From an uncultured Sphaerochaeta sp. (GTDB lineage: Bacteria; Spirochaetota; Spirochaetia; Sphaerochaetales; Sphaerochaetaceae), in the NCBI RefSeq assembly GCF_963666015.1, contig NZ_OY762555.1, positions 2,976,001 to 3,040,000 on the forward strand: a stretch of DNA of 64,000 nt. Reading direction: 5' to 3'. The notes beneath the pieces are model-generated. The model worked only from the letters and a program-made list of their open reading frames with translations, made no database searches and was not told the origin of the DNA. Shown here one piece after another: positions 60,515-64,000 of the stretch (the stretch's first letter is position 1; every line of letters begins with the position of its first letter). Made by a program: the position numbers and the translations under genes.

Positions 60515-60714
60515 ACTGTCGATGCAAAAGAAGATTTTGTGTTTTTCTAATCAAGCTACAAAAGGGGATTCTATCTTTGGCATCATACAACTATGCCCAT
60601 TTAGGGTAGCTTTGGTTTTTTGTAGGAATATGAGCAATCTAAAGATAGCAAACTAGACATATGTCATAATCCTGTTCTATAGTAGCTTTGTCTGTTTTAA
60701 AAGGAGGAAATAAT

Positions 60715-61125
60715 ATGAAGAAAGCAAGGCTTGTCACAGTGCTGCTCATTATCTTTGTGATAATCTCTCTGAGCGGTTGCAACATGGTCACGTCGAAGAG
60801 GCTAATTGTGTCCAACACCAGCTCAGGTATTGCCATCACGGGAGTACAGGTGAACCAATTCGTCGGTTCACGCATGATGCGGTTCGAAGATATGATGGGT
60901 GATGGGGAGACAATCGCTCCAGGAGAGAGCAGAACATTTCACATTGCCCCTTCCACCAGTTCAATTGGAACGGAGCTTACTGTTCAATACTCGTCTACCC
61001 TAAAATCGATTGGGTTCACATACGATTACCAAGTCGATGGAATTAATCGCCCTGTGACGGTATCTTTTGATGGGACGGATCTTTCCGTTTCTGGAAGCAA
61101 CGCTGCGGTTTTGCAGGACAGTTGA
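60715..61125 (+). CDS. Small lipoprotein inside the prophage scar
   Basis: 136 aa with a lipoprotein signal (LVTVLLIIFVIISLSGC). The mature domain is beta-rich (KRLIVSNTSSGIAITGVQVNQF, TIAPGESRTFHIAPSTS), like proteins that attach a small surface domain to a membrane anchor. A very strong AAAGGAGGAA precedes the ATG. No family was recognised. Its intact frame within a decayed element suggests either selection or recent arrival as phage cargo. The 200 nt between the terminase remnant and this gene show nothing else. Confidence 0.7.
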   Translation: MKKARLVTVLLIIFVIISLSGCNMVTSKRLIVSNTSSGIAITGVQVNQFVGSRMMRFEDMMGDGETIAPGESRTFHIAPSTSSIGTELTVQYSSTLKSIGFTYDYQVDGINRPVTVSFDGTDLSVSGSNAAVLQDS

Positions 61126-61650
61126 TTACTTCAACCAAACAATGGGAAGGTATCGGGTTACCTAAGAAGGACCATGTGAAATTATAATTCTCATGAATGT
61201 CCTCTGTTCCCGCCTCTTCCCTTGACTACCATAATTACCTCCTGTCGCCCGTCGAGGATCGCAGGGGGTTTTTCATATGCTTGACCCATGGGATTGGGCA
61301 AACTGTTTTACAAGATCGAGGATTCAATTCCCGTCTCTATAGGCAAGACCCTGGGATGAGCAGACCTCATGTCCTTCGATAAGGACAAGGGCTGGAGAAC
61401 AGTGCTTTCTGGATATGCCCAAGGAACTTCTCTCCTCGGGGATTCCCACAGGTTTACCCAGCTTGGCAATACAATCCTGAGGAATTTAGGTGCGAGGTTT
61501 CTTGCTCCCATCAGGGAACAGATCATGCAACCACGAATGAAAGGTTGTCCTGTGGACCCAAACCTCCCTTGCATACGATGAATATGTACCATTTCCTTTT
61601 CACCATACTGCAGGAGTTTGTCCCTAGTTTCCTGGTAGATGAAATATGGA
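61126..61650. other. Prophage-scar DNA without recognisable gene
   Basis: About 525 nt. Short open frames exist on both strands (61369-61581 plus; 61308-61592 minus), but neither has a ribosome site or a recognisable motif. A small hairpin TGTCCTT-CGAT-AAGGACA lies near 61370. It is probably degraded phage sequence. Confidence 0.4.
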
Positions 61651-61779
61651 TTAATAGAGCACTTGCGAAACAGACAGGAGAGAACCTAACTTTTCTTCTG
61701 AATCGCGGAACTGAGCGTACAGAGGTTTCTTCCCATTGATGGTCTTTTTGATAATGTAATATGGTTTGATTGCAGCCAT
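61651..61779 (-). pseudogene. N-terminal stub of a tyrosine-type phage integrase
   Basis: 42 codons starting at the ATG at 61779 behind a strong TAGGAGG. The reading IKPYYIIKKTINGKKPLYAQ followed by FRDSEEKLG resembles the N-terminal arm-binding segment of phage integrases. It ends early at TAA and no catalytic domain follows. The position, next to the tRNA-Arg attachment site, is where an integrase gene is expected. The call rests on a short match. Confidence 0.5.
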
Positions 61780-61868
61780 GAGAGCCTCCTAGCCCTAGTT
61801 TAGTCTTTTTTGCAGGAGGTGTGAAGGATTTATGCTATTTCTTCTATCAGAGAGAATTTGCTCATCAT

Positions 61869-61913
61869 ATAAAAACAAATAACCCTACATAAGATCTTGT
61901 CTTATATAGGGTT
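61869..61913 (-). terminator. Terminator of tRNA-Arg
   Basis: On the minus strand, a 14-nt stem (61913-61900 with 61894-61881, one mismatch) with loop CAAGA is followed by ATTTGTTTTT. Confidence 0.75.
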
Positions 61914-61919
61914 GTTTTC

Positions 61920-61993
61920 TGCCCCCGGCGCGATTCGAACGCACGACCCCTTCCTTAGGAGGGAAGTGCTCTATCCAGCTGAGCTACGAGGGC
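61920..61993 (-). tRNA. tRNA-Arg (anticodon CCT)
   Basis: 74-nt cloverleaf, acceptor GCCCTCG/CGGGGGC (one G-T pair), D-arm GCTCAGCTGGATAGAGC, anticodon loop CTCCTAA, T-arm with GTTCGAATC, discriminator A, CCA not encoded. It reads the AGG codon. It is the intact target of the prophage remnant, and its 3' 60 nt are repeated at 59668-59727. Confidence 0.95.
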
Positions 61994-62052
61994 AACACAC
62001 AGCCGATACTACCCCAAATCCGGGTGAGGATGCAAGGGGCGAGTGAAATTAA

Positions 62053-62493
62053 TTACTTCTTCAACAGGTCCCTGATTTCAGTCAGCAAAACGATATCAAC
62101 AGGGGTTGGAGCAGGAGGTGCTGCCTCTGCCTCTGCTGCTGCTTCAGCTTTTTTCCTTGCCTCAATTCGTTCACGGATTCTGTTGATTGTCCTAACCATC
62201 ATGAATACCACAAACGCGATGATGAGGAAGTCGATGATCCTCTGGATGAAAATCCCATACATGATGGCAACCTCTGTGGTTTGCTCTGTGGCCTCAGCAA
62301 TGACAATTTTCAGATCAACGAAACTTACCCCACCCAAGAAGAGCCCGATCAAGGGCATCAGGATCTCTTTTACCAGGGAGTTGATGATTTCCTTGAATGC
62401 AGTACCAATAATGATACCGACGGCCATATCAATTACATTTCCCCTGGTGATGAATTTCTTGAATTCAGCAATCATACCTACTTTCTCAGCCAT
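62053..62493 (-). CDS. mscL: Large-conductance mechanosensitive channel MscL
   Basis: 146-aa inner-membrane channel that opens on osmotic downshock. The N-terminal helix and TM1 are clear (EFKKFITRGNVIDMAVGIIIG), TM2 is IQRIIDFLIIAFVVFMMV, and the C-terminal helical bundle follows an Ala/Glu/Pro-rich linker (KKAEAAAEAEAAPPAPTP). AGGAGG precedes the ATG. It is a single gene, downstream of nothing obvious and 59 nt upstream of tRNA-Arg on the same strand. Confidence 0.95.
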   Translation of the reverse strand: MAEKVGMIAEFKKFITRGNVIDMAVGIIIGTAFKEIINSLVKEILMPLIGLFLGGVSFVDLKIVIAEATEQTTEVAIMYGIFIQRIIDFLIIAFVVFMMVRTINRIRERIEARKKAEAAAEAEAAPPAPTPVDIVLLTEIRDLLKK

Positions 62494-62643
62494 ATGAACC
62501 TCCTGAAGCTTTTCAGTTTTCTCCAGTATAAATCCTAACCAGAGATTTCCCTACTGATTTCTCTGCGGTTTGCGACAATAGGTAGCTTTCAGAGAGGAAT
62601 TTGAGTAATTGGGGGAAAATTTACAAATTGTCGTGGTTGAATG

Positions 62644-62672
62644 TTGCATAAATATACTAGTTAATGTATAAA
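62644..62672 (+). promoter_or_regulatory. Promoter of the amino-acid binding protein gene
   Basis: TTGCAT (62644-62649), 17-nt spacer, TATAAA (62667-62672), with a leader of about 57 nt before the ATG at 62736. The rest of 62494-62735 shows no gene. Confidence 0.6.
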
Positions 62673-62735
62673 CTTAACCAATGTTTCGAAACGAAAATGT
62701 TTCAGCTTGTTCGATCAGTATATGGAGGTACTAAT

Positions 62736-63908
62736 ATGAAGAAAAGCCTGTTTGTCTGTTTTATTCTGGTGGCTTTGCTGGCTTCCCCCTTGTTTGCACA
62801 GGGTGGTGGAGAAGTATCCAGCCCAAAAATCGGTTTCATGGGGCCAATGAGTGGTGACTATGCCAACTATGGCGTGCTTAGCAACAACTCTACCATGCTT
62901 GCAGTGGAACAGTTCAATGCAAAGGGTGGATTTGGTGGCAAGGTACCTGTGGTGCTCGTTACTGAAGATTCCGAGGGTAACGTTGAGAAGGGCCTTTCTG
63001 CAATTGAGAAACTCTCCTCTGTTGATAATATTGCTGGACTTGTCGGTCCTGTATTCACCGGTGTAAGTTTTGCTGTTGGTGAACGTGTACAGAGTGAAGG
63101 CATCGTTATGATCAGTCCCTCTGCAACACACGCTGATATCACCAGCATTGGTGATTATGTATTCCGCACCGTTGTATCCGACGGTTTGCAGGGTGAGGTT
63201 GCTGGCAACTATTTCTATGGTGAACTTGGCTATCGCAATATTGCTGTCCTGTATGCAAAGAATGACTACAGCCAGGGTTTGTATGAAGGCATGACTGCTG
63301 CATTCGAGGCAGCAGGTGGAAAGGTAACTATTGCGGAATCCTTCCAGGTCGGCGACAAGGACTTCAAGACCCAGCTAACCAAGATTCGCAGTGCCAATCC
63401 TGAAGCAATCTACATCCCCAACTACACCGCTGAAATGGCTCAGATTCTCGAGCAGGCCAGTCAGTTGGGAATGGGTACTCCTTTCCTCTCCTGTGATGGA
63501 TTCTCCAACCCTGAGATCTACGACCTTGCTGGTGAATTCACCGATGGCGTAATCTATGTTGGTCCTGCAAAGGTCAAGGAAAGTCCTGCATACAGTGATT
63601 TCGTTGCACAGTATGAAGCCAAGTTTGGTGTTGGTCCTGATAGTTTTGCAACCAACGCCTACGATGGTGCAAACATCCTGCTCCAGGCAATGGACAAGGT
63701 GTACAAGGCTACTGGTAAGTTTGACCGCTCTGCCATCCGTGATGCGGTTGCGGCTACCAAGGACTATGCTGGTGTCTCCGGTACCATCAACTTTGCAGAG
63801 AATGGTGACTTGGTTGCATACCAGGGACTTTACAAGGTCAACGGGACAACTCCTGAATACCTCGGTTCCTATACCGTCGTTGATGGAGCCCTTACCCAGG
63901 TGGACTAA
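62736..63908 (+). CDS. Branched-chain amino-acid ABC transporter, binding protein (LivJ-like)
   Basis: 390-aa periplasmic type 1 binding protein. Signal peptide MKKSLFVCFILVALLASPLFA with cleavage after LFA (21 residues, quoted to here only). Core motifs: IGFMGPMSGDYANYG, VEQFNAKGGFGG, VGPVFTGVSFAVGE, ISPSATHADIT, YIPNYTAEMAQILEQA and TNAYDGANILLQAM. ATGGAGG precedes the ATG. The permease and ATPase genes would be expected to the right; a hairpin follows, probably to favour binding-protein expression. Confidence 0.93.
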   Translation: MKKSLFVCFILVALLASPLFAQGGGEVSSPKIGFMGPMSGDYANYGVLSNNSTMLAVEQFNAKGGFGGKVPVVLVTEDSEGNVEKGLSAIEKLSSVDNIAGLVGPVFTGVSFAVGERVQSEGIVMISPSATHADITSIGDYVFRTVVSDGLQGEVAGNYFYGELGYRNIAVLYAKNDYSQGLYEGMTAAFEAAGGKVTIAESFQVGDKDFKTQLTKIRSANPEAIYIPNYTAEMAQILEQASQLGMGTPFLSCDGFSNPEIYDLAGEFTDGVIYVGPAKVKESPAYSDFVAQYEAKFGVGPDSFATNAYDGANILLQAMDKVYKATGKFDRSAIRDAVAATKDYAGVSGTINFAENGDLVAYQGLYKVNGTTPEYLGSYTVVDGALTQVD

Positions 63909-63943
63909 GGTCTCTTTGCTTCCCGGTCTACTCGGGAAATGGG

Positions 63944-63972
63944 AAGACCGGTGTTGTTTACACCGGTCTTTT
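63944..63972 (+). terminator. Hairpin after the amino-acid binding protein gene
   Basis: Perfect 11-bp stem AAGACCGGTGT/ACACCGGTCTT with loop TGTTT and a short TT tail. Confidence 0.7.
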
Positions 63973-64000
63973 CATGTTATCGTACCTACTAGTTTTCGTA

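Larger units (their letters stand above)
59668..61979. mobile_element. Decayed prophage inserted in tRNA-Arg(CCU)
   Basis: A 60-bp direct repeat (59668-59727 and 61920-61979, two mismatches) bounds 2.3 kb. The right copy is part of an intact tRNA-Arg and the left copy is only its 3' portion, the usual result of phage integration into a tRNA gene. Inside are a broken terminase, one lipoprotein gene and the start of an integrase next to the tRNA. Most of the phage has been deleted. Confidence 0.8.

Noticed and set aside
62634..62650. Second sigma-54-like element TGGTTGAATGTTGCA before the amino-acid binding protein gene
   Set aside because: GG and GC are 11 nt apart instead of 12 and the CAC core is missing; a good sigma-70 promoter lies at 62644-62672.

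Overview
The window looks like a chromosomal segment of a fermentative, largely anaerobic spirochaete, most likely Sphaerochaeta or a close relative. This is judged from gene content only: a short alanyl-tRNA synthetase without the C-Ala domain (as I recall for other spirochaetes), NfnAB, a flavodiiron protein and RIC, ABC sugar and amino-acid uptake, OPT and ECF transporters, and many signal peptides ending in LFA-type cleavage sites. No rRNA, CRISPR array or intact insertion sequence was seen. Base composition and codon use look even apart from a short phage remnant.

Layout. 1-6075: thioredoxin (cut by the window edge), an M19 dipeptidase, a DNA alkylation repair protein, glycerate kinase and the TrkH/TrkA potassium system. 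6216-6522: initiator tRNA with a strong promoter and a structured tail. 6536-8930: an MDR oxidoreductase, a zinc-ribbon protein and a membrane protein, with a 53-bp direct repeat on both sides of the last. 9132-17962: a carbohydrate locus in which a cytoplasmic LacI-like sugar-binding domain is fused to a histidine kinase, followed by its LuxR-type regulator, a sugar ABC transporter and a GH3 glycosidase. 18096-20473: the three-gene AmmeMemoRadiSam set. 21048-32075: an eight-gene purine operon (purE-C-F-M-NO-AICARFT-D-L). PurN is fused to an archaeal-type IMP cyclohydrolase (PurO), and AICAR formyltransferase is a separate gene, so the usual bifunctional PurH is replaced. 32269-32762: hsp20 behind a near-perfect sigma-54 promoter. 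33390-36321: NfnAB and a PTS EIIA-like protein. 36298-38307: 5-formyl-THF cyclo-ligase with ECF transporter T and A components. 38415-40577: tRNA-Phe, a gene-free stretch with a large hairpin, and an ABC-F ATPase. 40724-43717: an FNR-like regulator with RIC and a flavodiiron protein, an oxygen/NO defence unit with an FNR-type box placed at -41.5. 43771-52599: DprA, AlaRS, RlmN, OPT transporter, a small outer-membrane protein, HflX and YchF. 52603-59628: a lipoprotein, a B12-radical SAM enzyme, a secreted Fn3-like protein, TopA and a membrane-anchored PIN protein. 59668-61979: a 2.3-kb prophage scar in tRNA-Arg(CCU). 62053-63908: MscL and a branched-chain amino-acid binding protein.

One pattern runs through the window. 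At least eight genes (20514, purE, ecfA, dprA, alaS, hflX, and the divergent pair 55015/55079) have no Shine-Dalgarno. Each has a TTGnnn/-10 promoter whose -10 box lies only 6-9 nt before the start codon, which predicts leaderless or nearly leaderless mRNAs. The divergent pair appears to share one palindromic -35 hexamer, TTGCAA.
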